From the NCBI RefSeq assembly GCF_002188635.1, contig NZ_NINX01000046.1:1-64000 (forward strand): DNA of 64,000 nt, given 5' to 3'. This document shows, piece after piece, positions 34,334-45,144 of this stretch. A program made the position numbers and the translations under genes. The DNA is from Pigmentiphaga sp. NML030171 (GTDB lineage Bacteria; Pseudomonadota; Gammaproteobacteria; Burkholderiales; Burkholderiaceae_B). Positions within the stretch are counted from its first letter, which is position 1, and every line of letters starts with the position of its first letter. Under the pieces are notes generated by a model. It was not told where the DNA came from. It did no database searches and worked only from the letters and a program-made list of their open reading frames with translations.

Positions 34334-34456
34334 GGATGGCTGCAAAGGGATATGCCGATTGTCAGGAGCGCCTCGTGAACACGATACACGAATTCAAGCC
34401 CGGCCCATGCCTAGGCCGTGGTTGCGTGCGCATGCCGTTTGATCCAGACATCCGCA

Positions 34457-35923
<1,467 letters not shown>

Positions 35924-35990
35924 GGAATGTGCCGGTGGCGTGCGCGACTATCCGCAGCTTACCGCGAGTCGGGTGCCGGCGGGGCCGGGA

Positions 35991-36587
35991 TCAGGGCAGG
36001 ACGATGCCGGCCAGCCCCAGCAGGCGCGCCGTCTCGTACAGCGGCAGGCCCATCACGCCGGTGAAGCTGCCGGCGATGTGCTGCACGAATACGCCGCCCA
36101 GGCCTTGTATGCCGTAGGCGCCGGCCTTGTCGTAGGGTTCGCCGGTGTCGCAATAGCGCGCGATGTCGCGCGGCGTCAGTTCGCGAAAGCGCACGCGGGT
36201 GATCGAGACGTCTTCGTGCAGCGCGCCGCGATGGACCAGCGCGAGGGCCGTGTGCACCTCGTGCTCGGACCCCGACAGCCGGGCCAGGATGCGCTGGGCA
36301 TCGTCCCGGTCGACCGGCTTGCCCAGCACCTCGCCGTCCAGGATGACGGTCGTGTCCGCCGCCAGGATGGGGCGCTCGGCCAGCTTGCGCTGCTTCAGCA
36401 GTTCGGCGCCGGTCAGCGCTTTTTCGCGGGCCGTGCGGCGCACGTAGTCGGCGGCGGGTTCGCCCGGTAGCTGCGGCTCGTCGGGACCGTCCGAGGGCGG
36501 CGGCAGCAGCAATTCGTGCTCGACGCCCAGTTGCGCCAGGAGTTCCCGGCGGCGCGGGCTGCGCGAGGCGAGGTAGATGGAGGGCAT
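35991..36587 (-). CDS. maf: Maf-family nucleotide pyrophosphatase (YhdE-like)
   Basis: A house-cleaning nucleoside triphosphate pyrophosphatase of the Maf family, 198 residues, which hydrolyses non-canonical or dTTP/UTP-type nucleotides depending on the subfamily. It begins IYLASRSPRRRELLAQLGVE (the SxSPRR motif), with ILAADTTVILDGEVLGKP near 105 and YDKAGAYGIQGLGG near 160. It lies between rlmH and rng. A 3' hairpin repeat separates it from rlmH. Confidence 0.94.
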   Translation of the reverse strand: MPSIYLASRSPRRRELLAQLGVEHELLLPPPSDGPDEPQLPGEPAADYVRRTAREKALTGAELLKQRKLAERPILAADTTVILDGEVLGKPVDRDDAQRILARLSGSEHEVHTALALVHRGALHEDVSITRVRFRELTPRDIARYCDTGEPYDKAGAYGIQGLGGVFVQHIAGSFTGVMGLPLYETARLLGLAGIVLP

Positions 36588-36644
36588 GTCAGCGCCCCAT
36601 GGCGCGATGCGCCTTTCGTGACGGATGAAGCGGGTGCTGGTTGA

Positions 36645-36726
36645 TCCAGGACGCCGCGGATCCGGCTTTGCCGGTCCGCCAGCGTCGCCCCCTTGAGGGG
36701 GCCCGCGTAAGCGCGTAGGGGGTGGG
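36645..36726 (-). repeat. 3'-end hairpin repeat, copy 3
   Basis: This copy is located in the rlmH-maf gap, with its G-run end 7 bp beyond the rlmH stop. The hairpins in rlmH sense are CGCG-CTTA-CGCG, CCCCC/GGGGG and a long stem with outer GACGC/GCGTC and inner GCGGA-CCGGC/GCCGG-A-TCCGC. It shows again a different but self-complementary outer stem. Confidence 0.85.
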
Positions 36727-36733
36727 TTTCATC

Positions 36734-37207
36734 CTAGCCGCCTCGATGATAGGGGTGGTTGGCCAGGATGGACCAGGCCCGGTACAGTTGCTCGGCCAGC
36801 AGCACGCGCACCATGCCGTGCGGCAGCGTCAGGCTGGACAGCCGCAGCATGCCGTGGCAGCGGCGCTTCAGGTCGGGGTCGAGCCCGTCGGGCCCGCCTA
36901 TCAGCAGGGCGACGTCCTGGCCGTCGTCGCGCCATTGCTGCATCTGTTTGGACAGGTCCATCGTGGTCAGGTCGCGGCCCCGCTCGTCCAGGGCCAGCCA
37001 GCGTCCGCCGGCGGGCAGGGCGGCTTCGATGCGCCGGGCTTCCAGCGCCTGCATCTGCGCGGCGGTCTTGCCCGTGGTGCGCGGCTCCGGCCGCACCTCG
37101 CGCAGTTCGATCGGCAGGTCGGGCGGCATGCGCTTGGCATAGTCCGCATAGGCCTCGTCCACCCAGCCCGGCATGCGATGCCCCACGGCGATGATGATGA
37201 GCTTCAT
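36734..37207 (-). CDS. rlmH: 23S rRNA (pseudouridine1915-N3)-methyltransferase
   Basis: SPOUT methyltransferase RlmH (formerly YbeA), 157 residues, which modifies pseudouridine 1915 in helix 69 of assembled 70S ribosomes. The sequence begins [20 protein letters not shown]. The knot region contains [17 protein letters not shown] and [20 protein letters not shown] in the form [20 protein letters not shown]. It ends with the family-typical NHPYHRGG. It follows rsfS in the operon, the usual pairing in many bacteria, with repeat copies on both sides. Confidence 0.97.
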   Translation of the reverse strand: MKLIIIAVGHRMPGWVDEAYADYAKRMPPDLPIELREVRPEPRTTGKTAAQMQALEARRIEAALPAGGRWLALDERGRDLTTMDLSKQMQQWRDDGQDVALLIGGPDGLDPDLKRRCHGMLRLSSLTLPHGMVRVLLAEQLYRAWSILANHPYHRGG

Positions 37208-37235
37208 GCCCCAAGCCTCGTTAGTCAGATGTCCA

Positions 37236-37317
37236 GACCCAGGATGCGGTGGATCCGGCTTTGCCGGTCCACTCGCATCGCCCCCTGGGGGGCGCGCGTC
37301 AGCGCGTAGGGGGGGGA
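37236..37317 (-). repeat. 3'-end hairpin repeat, copy 4 (overlaps rsfS end)
   Basis: The same type of unit lies in the rsfS-rlmH gap, but its proximal end reaches into rsfS and supplies the last five codons (PPPTR) and the stop. The hairpins in rsfS sense are CGCGC-TGAC-GCGCG, CCCCCC/GGGGGG and a long stem with outer GATGCG/CGCATC and inner GTGGA-CCGGC/GCCGG-A-TCCAC. Confidence 0.85.
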
Positions 37318-37658
37318 CTCAACTTCACCCGGACGGGCTTGCCGCCCCAGACCTCTTCCAGGTTGTAGTACTGGCGGATGGCCGGCTGCATGATATGGAC
37401 GACGATGTCGCCCAGGTCCACCAGCACCCACTCGCCGGTTTCCTCGCCTTCGGTGGCGATGACCTCGCCGCCCAGGGCCTTGATCTTCTCGCTCACGCTG
37501 GAAGCCAGGGCCCGGGTCTGCCGGTTCGAGGTGCCGCTCGCGATGACGACGCGGTCGAACAGGCTGGTCAGGTGGGTGGTGTTCAGCACCGTGATGTTCT
37601 GCGCCTTGACGTCCTCGAGGGCATCGACGACGGCGCGTTGTAGTTTGCGTATGTCCAT
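37299..37658 (-). CDS. rsfS: Ribosome silencing factor RsfS
   Basis: A 119-residue RsfS (Iojap/YbeB) protein that binds L14 on the 50S subunit and blocks subunit joining in stationary phase. Signature segments are [40 protein letters not shown] and [20 protein letters not shown], with [12 protein letters not shown] following. The start ATG at 37658 lies 2 bp after the nadD stop. The last residues SPPPTR are not family-like: the codons for PPPTR and the stop come from the hairpin repeat that invades the 3' end. Confidence 0.95.
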   Translation of the reverse strand: MDIRKLQRAVVDALEDVKAQNITVLNTTHLTSLFDRVVIASGTSNRQTRALASSVSEKIKALGGEVIATEGEETGEWVLVDLGDIVVHIMQPAIRQYYNLEEVWGGKPVRVKLSPPPTR

Positions 37659-37660
37659 AT

Positions 37661-38290
37661 TCAGGCCTGATACAGGCGATGCTGGGTGATGTACCGAAGT
37701 ACGGCGGGGGGAACGAGGCCGTCGACCGATTCGCCGCGGGCCAGCCGTTGCCGGATGCCGGAGCTGGATATCGCCATCTCGGGCATGGGCAGCCGGTGCA
37801 GGGTGCGCCCGTGCCGCGCCAGTTCCGCGTGTAGCGCAGCGGGCGGCTCGGGCTCGTTGCCAGGGCGGCCGGCCACCGCGAGATCGGCCAGCGCGACGAT
37901 GCCCTGCCATTCATTCCAGGTACAGAAATTCGCCAATTGGTCCGCGCCCAGGATCCAGACGTAGCGAGCGTCTCCAGCAACCGGCGTGCCCGTGCCGCCC
38001 GCCAGGGCGCGCAGGGTATCGATGGTGTAGCTGGGACCGCCGCGATCGATCTCGATCCGGTTCAGGGCCAGACCGGGCTGGCCGGCGATGGCCAGCGCGA
38101 CCATCTGCGCGCGCTGTTCGGCCGTGGCGGCCAGGGGCTGGCGCTGCCACGGCGCGGCCGCGGGTATGAGCTGGACCGAGGCTGCGCCCAGGTGGGCGAG
38201 CGCCGTGCGGGCCAGCGTCAGGTGCGCTTCGTGGATGGGGTCGAAGCTGCCCCCCAGAAGACCGATGCGAGGTGTCGTGGAGGCGCTCAA
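37661..38290 (-). CDS. nadD: Nicotinate-nucleotide adenylyltransferase
   Basis: NaMN adenylyltransferase of NAD biosynthesis, 209 residues. The nucleotidyltransferase motif [15 protein letters not shown] (HxGH-like, with the second His in EAHL) is at the N-terminus and the [10 protein letters not shown] motif (SSTxIR) near 180. The best start is a TTG at 38290 that overlaps the hemF stop by four bases (TTGA), giving [14 protein letters not shown]. It sits between hemF and rsfS, the latter only 2 bp downstream. Confidence 0.94.
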   Translation of the reverse strand: MSASTTPRIGLLGGSFDPIHEAHLTLARTALAHLGAASVQLIPAAAPWQRQPLAATAEQRAQMVALAIAGQPGLALNRIEIDRGGPSYTIDTLRALAGGTGTPVAGDARYVWILGADQLANFCTWNEWQGIVALADLAVAGRPGNEPEPPAALHAELARHGRTLHRLPMPEMAISSSGIRQRLARGESVDGLVPPAVLRYITQHRLYQA

Positions 38291-39195
38291 ACCCAGTCCC
38301 GGGGGGGCAGCAGTTCGTAGAGGCGGGCCTCGGGCGAACCGGGTTCGGGGTGCCAGTCGTAGCGCCATTGCGCCAGCGGCGGCATGGACATCAGGATGGA
38401 CTCCGTGCGCCCGCCCGATTGCAGGCCGAACAGCGTGCCGCGGTCGAAGACCAGGTTGAACTCGACGTAGCGTCCGCGGCGGTAGGCCTGGAAGTCGCGT
38501 TCGCGTTCGCCGTAGGGCAGGGCCAGGCGCCGGCGCACGATGGGCAGGTAGGCATCCAGGAAGGCATCGCCCACCGAACGGGTGGCGGCGAAGGCATGGT
38601 CGAAGCCGCCTTCGTTGAAGTCGTCGAAGAAGATGCCGCCCAGGCCCCGGGCTTCCTTGCGGTGCTTGAGGTAGAAGTACTCGTCGCACCACTTCTTGAA
38701 GCGCGGATGGAGATCGGCGCCGCTGGGGTCGAGCGCGGCCTTGCACGCGCGGTGGAAATGGACCGCGTCTTCCTCGAAGGGGTAGTACGGGGTCAGGTCC
38801 ATGCCGCCGCCGAACCAGAACACGTCATCGTCGTCCGATGCATGGACGGACTTGGCAATGAACACCCGCACGTTCATGTGCACCGTGGGCACGTAGGGAT
38901 TGCGCGGGTGGATCACCAGCGAGACGCCCATGGCTTCCCAGGGGCGTCCGGCCAGCTCGGGGCGGTGGGCGCTGGCCGAGGGCGGCAGCGTGGCGCCGGT
39001 CACGTGGCTGAACAGCACGCCGCCGCGTTCGAACACCCGGCCTCCCTCGATCAGCCGGGAGACGCCGCCCCCGCCTTCGGCCCGCTCCCAGGCGTCCGAA
39101 CGGAAGGGGCCGCCTTCGATTTCCTCCAGGGCCTGGACGATGCGGGACTGCAGGCCGGTGAAATAGGCGCGGGTCAGCGCGGTGTCTATCTTCAT
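38287..39195 (-). CDS. hemF: Oxygen-dependent coproporphyrinogen III oxidase
   Basis: HemF converts coproporphyrinogen III to protoporphyrinogen IX with oxygen in haem synthesis, 302 residues. Signatures are [58 protein letters not shown] and [20 protein letters not shown]. The ATG overlaps the purD stop by four bases (ATGA) and the stop overlaps the nadD start (TTGA), so the three are translationally coupled. Confidence 0.97.
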   Translation of the reverse strand: MKIDTALTRAYFTGLQSRIVQALEEIEGGPFRSDAWERAEGGGGVSRLIEGGRVFERGGVLFSHVTGATLPPSASAHRPELAGRPWEAMGVSLVIHPRNPYVPTVHMNVRVFIAKSVHASDDDDVFWFGGGMDLTPYYPFEEDAVHFHRACKAALDPSGADLHPRFKKWCDEYFYLKHRKEARGLGGIFFDDFNEGGFDHAFAATRSVGDAFLDAYLPIVRRRLALPYGERERDFQAYRRGRYVEFNLVFDRGTLFGLQSGGRTESILMSMPPLAQWRYDWHPEPGSPEARLYELLPPRDWV

Positions 39196-40487
39196 GCCGT
39201 GCCGGGCTCCGCGGGGGCGTTGCGGCGCGTGATGGCCCGCCAGCCGATGTCGCGGCGGTACTGCGCGCCATCGAAATGGATGGACTGCAGCACGTCGTAG
39301 GCGCGCTGCTGGGCCAGCCGGGCGGAGTCGCCCAGGGCCGTGACGCACAGCACCCGGCCGCCGCTGGTCCGGACCTCGCCGCCGCTTTCGGTGGTGCCGG
39401 CATGGAAAACCATGCTGTCGGGCGTCTCGGCGGGCAGGCCGCGGATGACGTCGCCCGTGCGCGGGGTGTCGGGATAGTTGTGGGCGGCCATGACCACGCC
39501 CAGCGCGGTGCGGCGGTCCCAGTCGATGTTGGCCTGGTCCAGCGTGCCGGCCACCGCGTGCTCGAAGACTTCCAGCAGGTCGCTCTTGACGCGCATCATG
39601 ATGGGCTGCGTTTCGGGATCGCCCATGCGGCAGTTGAATTCCAGCACCTTGATGCCGTTCGGGCCGATCATCAGGCCGGCGTACAGGAAGCCGGTGAACG
39701 GAATGCCGTCCTTGGCCATGCCCTGGATGGTGGGCCAGATGACCTCGCGCATGATGCGGCCATGCAGCTCGGGCGTGACCACGGGGGCGGGCGAGTAGGC
39801 GCCCATGCCGCCGGTGTTGGGGCCTTCGTCGTTGTCCTTGAGGCGCTTGTGGTCCTGGCTGGTGGCCAGCGGCAGCACGTGCTTGCCGTCGCACAGCACG
39901 ATGAAGCTGGCTTCCTCGCCCTCGAGGCATTCCTCGATCACCACGCGGGCGCCCGCCTGGCCCAGCTTGCCGTCGCCCAGCATGGCGTCGACCGCGGCGT
40001 GGGCTTCCTGGACCGAGGCGGCGACCACCACGCCCTTGCCGGCGGCCAGGCCGTCGGCCTTGATGACGATGGGCGCGCCTTCCTGGTCGATGTAGGCGTG
40101 CGCCTGCGCCGGGTCGGTGAAGGTCTGGTACCTGGCGGTGGGAATGCCGTGCCGGACCATGAAGGCCTTGGCGAAGTCCTTGGAGCTTTCCAGCTGCGCG
40201 GCGGCCTTGGTGGGACCGAAGATCTTCAGGCCGCGCGCGCGGAAGATGTCCACCACGCCGGCCGCGAGCGGGGCCTCGGGACCGACAACGGTCAGGCCTA
40301 TGCCTTCCTTTTCGACGAAGTCGGCCAGTTGCGTCGGGTCGGTGATGGGAATGTTCTGCAAGTGCGAGGTCAGGGCCGTGCCGCCGTTGCCGGGGGAGAC
40401 GAACACCTTCTGTGTCTTGGCGGCCTTGGCCAGTTGCCAGGCCAGGGCGTGTTCGCGGCCGCCGGAGCCGATGACGAGAAGCTTCAT
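39192..40487 (-). CDS. purD: Phosphoribosylamine-glycine ligase
   Basis: GAR synthetase of purine biosynthesis, 431 residues, ATP-grasp fold. The N-terminus is [20 protein letters not shown], with the PGNGGTA motif near 35. The ATP-grasp core contains [16 protein letters not shown] near 145 and [12 protein letters not shown] near 195. [20 protein letters not shown], with the Mg-binding residues, lies near 295. The start overlaps the yebC stop by four bases and the stop overlaps hemF. Confidence 0.97.
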   Translation of the reverse strand: MKLLVIGSGGREHALAWQLAKAAKTQKVFVSPGNGGTALTSHLQNIPITDPTQLADFVEKEGIGLTVVGPEAPLAAGVVDIFRARGLKIFGPTKAAAQLESSKDFAKAFMVRHGIPTARYQTFTDPAQAHAYIDQEGAPIVIKADGLAAGKGVVVAASVQEAHAAVDAMLGDGKLGQAGARVVIEECLEGEEASFIVLCDGKHVLPLATSQDHKRLKDNDEGPNTGGMGAYSPAPVVTPELHGRIMREVIWPTIQGMAKDGIPFTGFLYAGLMIGPNGIKVLEFNCRMGDPETQPIMMRVKSDLLEVFEHAVAGTLDQANIDWDRRTALGVVMAAHNYPDTPRTGDVIRGLPAETPDSMVFHAGTTESGGEVRTSGGRVLCVTALGDSARLAQQRAYDVLQSIHFDGAQYRRDIGWRAITRRNAPAEPGTA

Positions 40488-41218
40488 GTGGGTGACTCGT
40501 CCATGACCGCCGTGGTGTAGACCTCCTGGACGTCGTCCAGGGATTCCAGCACGTCCAGCAATTTCTGCATTTTCTCGGCATCCTCGCCGGACAGGGCCGT
40601 TTCGTTGAGCGCCTTCATCACGATGCCGTCCATCTCGGCCTTCATGCCGGCGCCGTCGAAGGCCTGCTTGACGGCGACGTAGTCGGTGGGGGCACAGATG
40701 ACCTCGATCACGCCTTCGTCGTCGGTGATGACGTCCTCGGCGCCGGCATCGAGCGCGAGTTCCATGATCTTGTCCTCGGGCGTGCCGGGGGCGAACAGGA
40801 ACTGGCCGCAGTGCTTGAACATGAAGGCGACCGAGCCTTCCTGACCCAGGTTGCCGCCGTGCTTGGCGAAGGCGTGGCGGACCTCGGCCACGGTGCGCGT
40901 GCGGTTGTCGGTCATGCAGTCGACGATGACGGCCGCTCCGCCGATGCCATAGCCTTCGTAGCGGACTTCCTCGTAGTTGTCGCCGTCGGCTCCGCCGGCC
41001 CCGCGCGCGATGGCCCGCTGGATGGTGTCCTTGGGCATGTTGGCGTCGGTCGCCTTGTCCCACGCCAGGCGCAGGCGGGGGTTGGTGTCGGGGTCGGCGC
41101 CGCCGGCGCGGGCGGCCACGGTGACTTCACGTATCAGTTTGGTCCACAGCTTGCCGCGCTTGGCGTCTTGGCGCCCTTTGCGGTGCTGGATATTGGCCCA
41201 TTTGCTATGTCCGGCCAT
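40484..41218 (-). CDS. yebC: YebC/PmpR-family regulatory or translation factor
   Basis: A 244-residue TACO1/YebC family protein. It opens [20 protein letters not shown], as in all members, and contains [35 protein letters not shown] and the acidic C-terminal domain. The family was described as transcriptional regulators and more recently as factors that ease translation of proline stretches. It is the first gene of the yebC-purD-hemF-nadD-rsfS-rlmH-maf-rng series, so its promoter should lie in 41219-41260, where only weak hexamers are seen. Confidence 0.95.
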   Translation of the reverse strand: MAGHSKWANIQHRKGRQDAKRGKLWTKLIREVTVAARAGGADPDTNPRLRLAWDKATDANMPKDTIQRAIARGAGGADGDNYEEVRYEGYGIGGAAVIVDCMTDNRTRTVAEVRHAFAKHGGNLGQEGSVAFMFKHCGQFLFAPGTPEDKIMELALDAGAEDVITDDEGVIEVICAPTDYVAVKQAFDGAGMKAEMDGIVMKALNETALSGEDAEKMQKLLDVLESLDDVQEVYTTAVMDESPT

Positions 41219-41381
41219 GGAAATCGCTTGTATCGTAACGATGAAAGGGGCATTTTAGCTTGACCGGCAGGTGGCGGCTCCCGGAGGAATGTCCACTTGC
41301 TGCCAATACCACAGACTGCGTACCGTCCCAGCCCTGCGAAAGCTGCCGGCGCGGGGCGAAGAACCAGGACTGGCGCGGCTT

Positions 41382-41411
41382 TTGACAAGAGCGGGGCCTT
41401 GCGCACAGAAT
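41382..41411 (+). promoter_or_regulatory. Probable promoter of the HerA-like ATPase gene
   Basis: A consensus TTGACA (41382-41387) is followed 18 bp later by CAGAAT (41406-41411, 4 of 6 matches to TATAAT). The inferred transcription start is about 35 bp upstream of the ATG at 41453. Confidence 0.5.
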
Positions 41412-41452
41412 CCCCGCAACCCCCGACGCCCAGTTTGCCCAACGGAACCATC

Positions 41453-42973
41453 ATGGCCGCTCCCATTCTCCTCGCCAAGAACGCCAACACCGAGCTTTTC
41501 CTGCTGCCCGGCATGGCCAACCGCCACGGCTGCATCACCGGCGCGACCGGCACCGGCAAGACGGTCACCCTGCAGGTCATGGCCGAAGCCTTCTCGCGCC
41601 AGGGCGTGCCGGTATTCATGGCCGACGTCAAGGGCGACCTGACCGGAATTTCCCAGGCCGGCGTGGCCACGCCCAAGCTGCAGGAGCGGCTCAAGTCGCT
41701 GGGGCTGGACGAACCGGCCTGGGGCGCGAGCCCGGCCACGCTGTGGGACGTATTCGGCGAGCAGGGGCATCCGGTGCGGGCCACGGTTTCCGACATGGGG
41801 CCGCTGCTCCTGGGCCGCATGCTGAACCTGAACGACACCCAGGCCGGCGTGCTGACCATGGTGTTCCGCATCGCCGACGACAACGGCCTGCTGCTGCTGG
41901 ACCTGAAGGACCTGCGGGCCATGCTGCAATACGTGGGCGACAACGCCGCCCAGTTCAAGACGCGCTACGGCAACGTCTCGGCCGCCTCGGTGGGGGCGAT
42001 CCAGCGCGGGCTGCTGGCGCTCGAGGCGCAGGGCGGCGACCGCTTCTTCGGCGAGCCCATGCTGAACATCGACGACCTGATGCAGACGGACGCCCAGGGG
42101 CGCGGCGTGGTCAACATCCTGGCCGCCGACAAGCTGATGCAGTCGCCCACGCTGTACGCGACCTTCCTGTTGTGGATGCTGTCCACGCTGTTCGAGCACC
42201 TGCCCGAGGCCGGCGACACCGACAAGCCGAAGTTCGTGTTCTTCTTCGACGAGGCGCACCTGTTGTTCAACGACGCGCCCAAGGCGCTGCTGGACAAGAT
42301 CGAGCAGGTGGTCCGGCTGATCCGTTCCAAGGCCGTGGGCGTCTATTTCTGCACCCAGAACCCGCTGGACATCCCCGAGACGGTGCTGGGCCAGCTCGGC
42401 AACCGCGTGCAGCACGCGCTGCGGGCCTTCACGCCGCGCGACCAGAAGGCGGTGAAGTCGGCGGCCGACACCATGCGGCCCAATCCGGGCCTGGACATCG
42501 CCGCCGCCATCACCGAGCTGGGCGTGGGCGAGGCGCTGGTCTCGCTGCTGGACGAAAAGGGCCGGCCGGGACCGACCGAGCGCGCCTACGTGGTCGCGCC
42601 GGGCAGCCGGATCGGCCCGGCCACCGACGCCGAGCGGCAGGCGCTGCGCCAGTCGTCGCTGGTGGCGGGGATCTATGAAAAGGCCGTCGACCGGGAATCG
42701 GCCTATGAAATCCTGGTTGCCCGCGCGGGGGGCGGCACGGCCGCCTCAGGCGGCGCCGCGGCCCCGGCCCAGCCTGGCCAGCAGCCGGCGTCCGAGGGCG
42801 GCCTGGCCGATGGCCTGCGCGACATCCTGTTCGGTTCCACCGGCCCCCGGGGCGGCCGCCGCGAAGGCGTGCTGGAGTCGGCCGCCCGCAGCGCCGTGCG
42901 CTCGATGGGCACCCAGCTCGCGCGCGACCTGACCCGCGGGCTGCTCGGTTCGCTGCTGGGCAAGCGGCGCTGA
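41453..42973 (+). CDS. HerA-like ATPase, DUF853/YjgR family
   Basis: A 506-residue P-loop ATPase of the DUF853 (YjgR) family, related to HerA/FtsK-type motors. Walker [13 protein letters not shown] is near residue 28, Walker [13 protein letters not shown] near 260, and the sensor segment [13 protein letters not shown] near 298. The Ala/Gly/Gln-rich stretch at about 425-450 is a flexible linker before a conserved C-terminal piece ([20 protein letters not shown]). The cellular role of the family is not established. The gene is monocistronic, with its own promoter and tandem hairpins downstream. Confidence 0.9.
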   Translation: MAAPILLAKNANTELFLLPGMANRHGCITGATGTGKTVTLQVMAEAFSRQGVPVFMADVKGDLTGISQAGVATPKLQERLKSLGLDEPAWGASPATLWDVFGEQGHPVRATVSDMGPLLLGRMLNLNDTQAGVLTMVFRIADDNGLLLLDLKDLRAMLQYVGDNAAQFKTRYGNVSAASVGAIQRGLLALEAQGGDRFFGEPMLNIDDLMQTDAQGRGVVNILAADKLMQSPTLYATFLLWMLSTLFEHLPEAGDTDKPKFVFFFDEAHLLFNDAPKALLDKIEQVVRLIRSKAVGVYFCTQNPLDIPETVLGQLGNRVQHALRAFTPRDQKAVKSAADTMRPNPGLDIAAAITELGVGEALVSLLDEKGRPGPTERAYVVAPGSRIGPATDAERQALRQSSLVAGIYEKAVDRESAYEILVARAGGGTAASGGAAAPAQPGQQPASEGGLADGLRDILFGSTGPRGGRREGVLESAARSAVRSMGTQLARDLTRGLLGSLLGKRR

Positions 42974-42977
42974 TACC

Positions 42978-43023
42978 GGCCGCGCATGGCGCGGCCATGA
43001 AGTCCCTGTCGCCAGCAGGGACT
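42978..43023 (+). terminator. Tandem hairpins downstream of the HerA-like gene
   Basis: GGCCGCGC-ATG-GCGCGGCC (42978-42996) is followed by AGTCCCTG/CAGGGACT (43001-43008 with 43016-43023). Both stems are perfect 8-bp pairs. No T-run follows, so termination may be Rho-assisted or the stems may only protect the 3' end. Confidence 0.4.
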
Positions 43024-43044
43024 ATAAGTGGGTCTATTACTGCA

Positions 43045-43073
43045 TTGACAACCATTGCCTATGCAGCAATAAT
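43045..43073 (+). promoter_or_regulatory. marR promoter with operator in the spacer
   Basis: TTGACA (43045-43050) and AATAAT (43068-43073) are 17 bp apart, an almost perfect sigma-70 promoter. Between them lies TTGCCTATGCAGCAATAA (43055-43072) with dyad ATTGC/GCAAT, closely similar to CTGCCTAAGCAGTAATAG in front of the efflux genes. A MarR dimer bound here would shut the promoter. The expected start of transcription coincides with the marR ATG. Confidence 0.65.
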
Positions 43074-43079
43074 GCCGGC

Positions 43080-43568
43080 ATGGCAGATTCCACCTCGTCC
43101 CCCCGCATTTCTCCGGAGCTGGCCGACCTGATTCGGCGCTACGACCCGGAAGAAAGCGTGGGCTACCTGATCAAGCAGGCCCATTTGTCGCTGCAGCGCG
43201 CCGTCGATGCCGAAATGACGGCGCTCGACCTGACGGCCATGCAATGGGGTCCGCTGATGTTGCTCGCCATGGGGCGGGGGGAAACGGCGGCCGAACTCGC
43301 GCGCAGCGCCTGTTCGGACACCGGCGCCATGACGCGCATGCTCGACCGCCTCGAATCCAAGGGATTGATACGGCGGGTGCGCAGCGCGGAAGACCGCCGG
43401 GTCATCAAGCTGGAGCTGACGGAAGAGGGCGTGCGCGCCACCGAGCAGGTTCCGCAGCGCCTGCACGACGCGGTCGATCTGCACACCCGCGATTTTTCCG
43501 AACAGGAAGTCCAGCAATTGAAGTCCTTGCTGCGCCGCATGGCGGCCAACGGCGCCCAGCGCGGCTGA
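43080..43568 (+). CDS. MarR-family repressor of the efflux operon
   Basis: A 162-residue winged-helix MarR regulator. DNA-binding elements are AAELARSACSDTGAMTRMLD then RLESKGLIRRVRSAEDRRVI (about residues 62-102), including the wing DRR motif. MarR proteins release DNA on binding drugs or phenolic compounds. No Shine-Dalgarno sequence precedes the ATG, and the predicted transcription start falls on it, so translation may be leaderless. It is followed 94 bp later by the three-gene EmrAB-type pump, which has a similar operator in front. Confidence 0.93.
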   Translation: MADSTSSPRISPELADLIRRYDPEESVGYLIKQAHLSLQRAVDAEMTALDLTAMQWGPLMLLAMGRGETAAELARSACSDTGAMTRMLDRLESKGLIRRVRSAEDRRVIKLELTEEGVRATEQVPQRLHDAVDLHTRDFSEQEVQQLKSLLRRMAANGAQRG

Positions 43569-43608
43569 GGCCGGGCCATCGGGGCGCGGCCCTTGTTTCG
43601 TTTTTATG

Positions 43609-43626
43609 ACTGCCTAAGCAGTAATA
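43609..43626 (+). promoter_or_regulatory. Second MarR-type operator, in front of the efflux operon
   Basis: ACTGC-CTAA-GCAGT (43609-43622) is a perfect dyad and continues into AATA, giving CTGCCTAAGCAGTAATAG, closely related to the site in the marR promoter. It lies 37 bp before the outer-membrane factor gene. Confidence 0.6.
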
Positions 43627-43662
43627 GGCAAGGCAACTAAATTCAGCGGATCGTAAGCTTCC

Positions 43663-45087
43663 ATGAAAAAAATCTTGCTAGTGCCCCTGGTCGCCGCCCT
43701 GGCCGCGTGCGCCGGCATGGACCGGGACGGCGCCTCGCACGCCCGCCTGGTCGATGCGCCCACGCTGGGCATGGCGCAGGCCGACGTCAGGTGGCCGGTG
43801 CAGCAGTGGTGGCATCGCTACGGCGATGCGCAACTGGACGGCCTGGTCGATGAGGCCATCGCGGGCAGCCCGTCCATCGTCATCGCCCAGGCCCGCCTGG
43901 CGCGCGCCGAGGCAGCCGTGGGCAACGCCCGCGCGAACGGCCTGCCCCAGGTCGACGGTACCTTCACCGCCACCCGCCAGCGCTATACCGAGCATGGCGC
44001 CATCCCGGCGCCGCTGGCCGGCGGCGTGCGCACCGATTCGCGGCTGGCGCTGAACGTGAGTTATGAACTGGACTTCTGGAACAAGAACGGCTCGCTGCTG
44101 AAGGCCGCGGTGTCCGAAAGCCGGGCGGCGCAGGCGGAGAACCAGGCGGCGGTGGGCATCCTGGCCAGCGCGGTGGGATCGGCCTACTTCAACCTGCAGC
44201 GTCTGTTCGCTCAGCGCGATGTGCTCCTGGCCGCCATCGGGCAGCGCGAGGGCGTGGCCGACCTGACCCGCCAGCGCTATGCCTCGGGGCTGGATACGCA
44301 GGTGGAGGTCAAGCAGGCCGACTCGGCGCTGGCCGAAGCCCGTACGCAACTGGCGCAGGTCGACGAGAGCATCGCCCTGCAGCGCAACGAACTGGCCGCG
44401 CTGGCGGGGGCCGGCCCGGAGCGCGGCGCGGCCATCCGGCCGGTGCCGCTGGTGTCGCCCGGCACCGAGGTGCCGGCCAGCATACCGCTGTCGCTGCTGG
44501 GCCGGCGCGCCGACATCGTCGCTGCCCGGTGGCGGGTCGAGTCCGCCCAGCGCAACGTCGACGCGGCCAAGGCCATGTTCTATCCCGACGTCAACCTGGC
44601 CGGCTTCGTCGGCACGTCGGCACTGGGGCTGTCCAATCTGTTCAAGTCCGGCAGCCAGATCATCGGCGTCGGCCCGGCCATCACCCTGCCGATCTTCGAG
44701 GGCGGGCGGCTCAATGCCAACCTGAAGGGCCGGGCGGCGGACACCGATCTGGCCATCGCGTCCTACAACCAGACCGTGCTGCATGCCGTCAACGAAGTGG
44801 CCGACACGCTGGCGTCGATCCGCGCGCTGGACCGCGAGAGCGGCGAGCAGCGCAAGGCCCGCGAGGCCATCGAGCAGGCCTACGAGCTGGCGGTCAAGCG
44901 CTATCGCGCCGGCCTGGGCAACTACCTGAGCGTGCTGACCGCGCAGAGCGCGGTGCTGACGCAGACCCGGCTGGATACCGATCTGAAGGCCCGCGCCCTG
45001 ACGCTGGACGTCGCGCTGGCCAAGGCGCTGGGCGGCGGCGCGGAACTGCCCGCCGGCCCGGCCGAGCCGGTCGCCGCCGCGCGCTAG
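43663..45087 (+). CDS. Outer-membrane efflux lipoprotein, NodT family
   Basis: A TolC-like outer-membrane factor of 474 residues. The signal sequence MKKILLVPLVAALAAC carries a lipobox with the lipidated Cys16. The repeated OEP domains contain WWHRYGDAQLDGLVDEAIAG, LALNVSYELDFWNKNG and RRADIVAARWRVESAQRNVD, then GFVGTSALGLSNLF; these are NodT-type signatures. It forms the exit duct for the pump encoded by the next two genes. The order outer-membrane factor, membrane fusion protein, transporter under a MarR regulator is typical of EmrAB-OMF systems in this group. Confidence 0.93.
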   Translation: MKKILLVPLVAALAACAGMDRDGASHARLVDAPTLGMAQADVRWPVQQWWHRYGDAQLDGLVDEAIAGSPSIVIAQARLARAEAAVGNARANGLPQVDGTFTATRQRYTEHGAIPAPLAGGVRTDSRLALNVSYELDFWNKNGSLLKAAVSESRAAQAENQAAVGILASAVGSAYFNLQRLFAQRDVLLAAIGQREGVADLTRQRYASGLDTQVEVKQADSALAEARTQLAQVDESIALQRNELAALAGAGPERGAAIRPVPLVSPGTEVPASIPLSLLGRRADIVAARWRVESAQRNVDAAKAMFYPDVNLAGFVGTSALGLSNLFKSGSQIIGVGPAITLPIFEGGRLNANLKGRAADTDLAIASYNQTVLHAVNEVADTLASIRALDRESGEQRKAREAIEQAYELAVKRYRAGLGNYLSVLTAQSAVLTQTRLDTDLKARALTLDVALAKALGGGAELPAGPAEPVAAAR

Positions 45088-45144
45088 CCGAACGAGTCGA
45101 ACACCTGTTCATGCCGCGCGCAGCGCGGCGCAAGGGAAAAAGAG

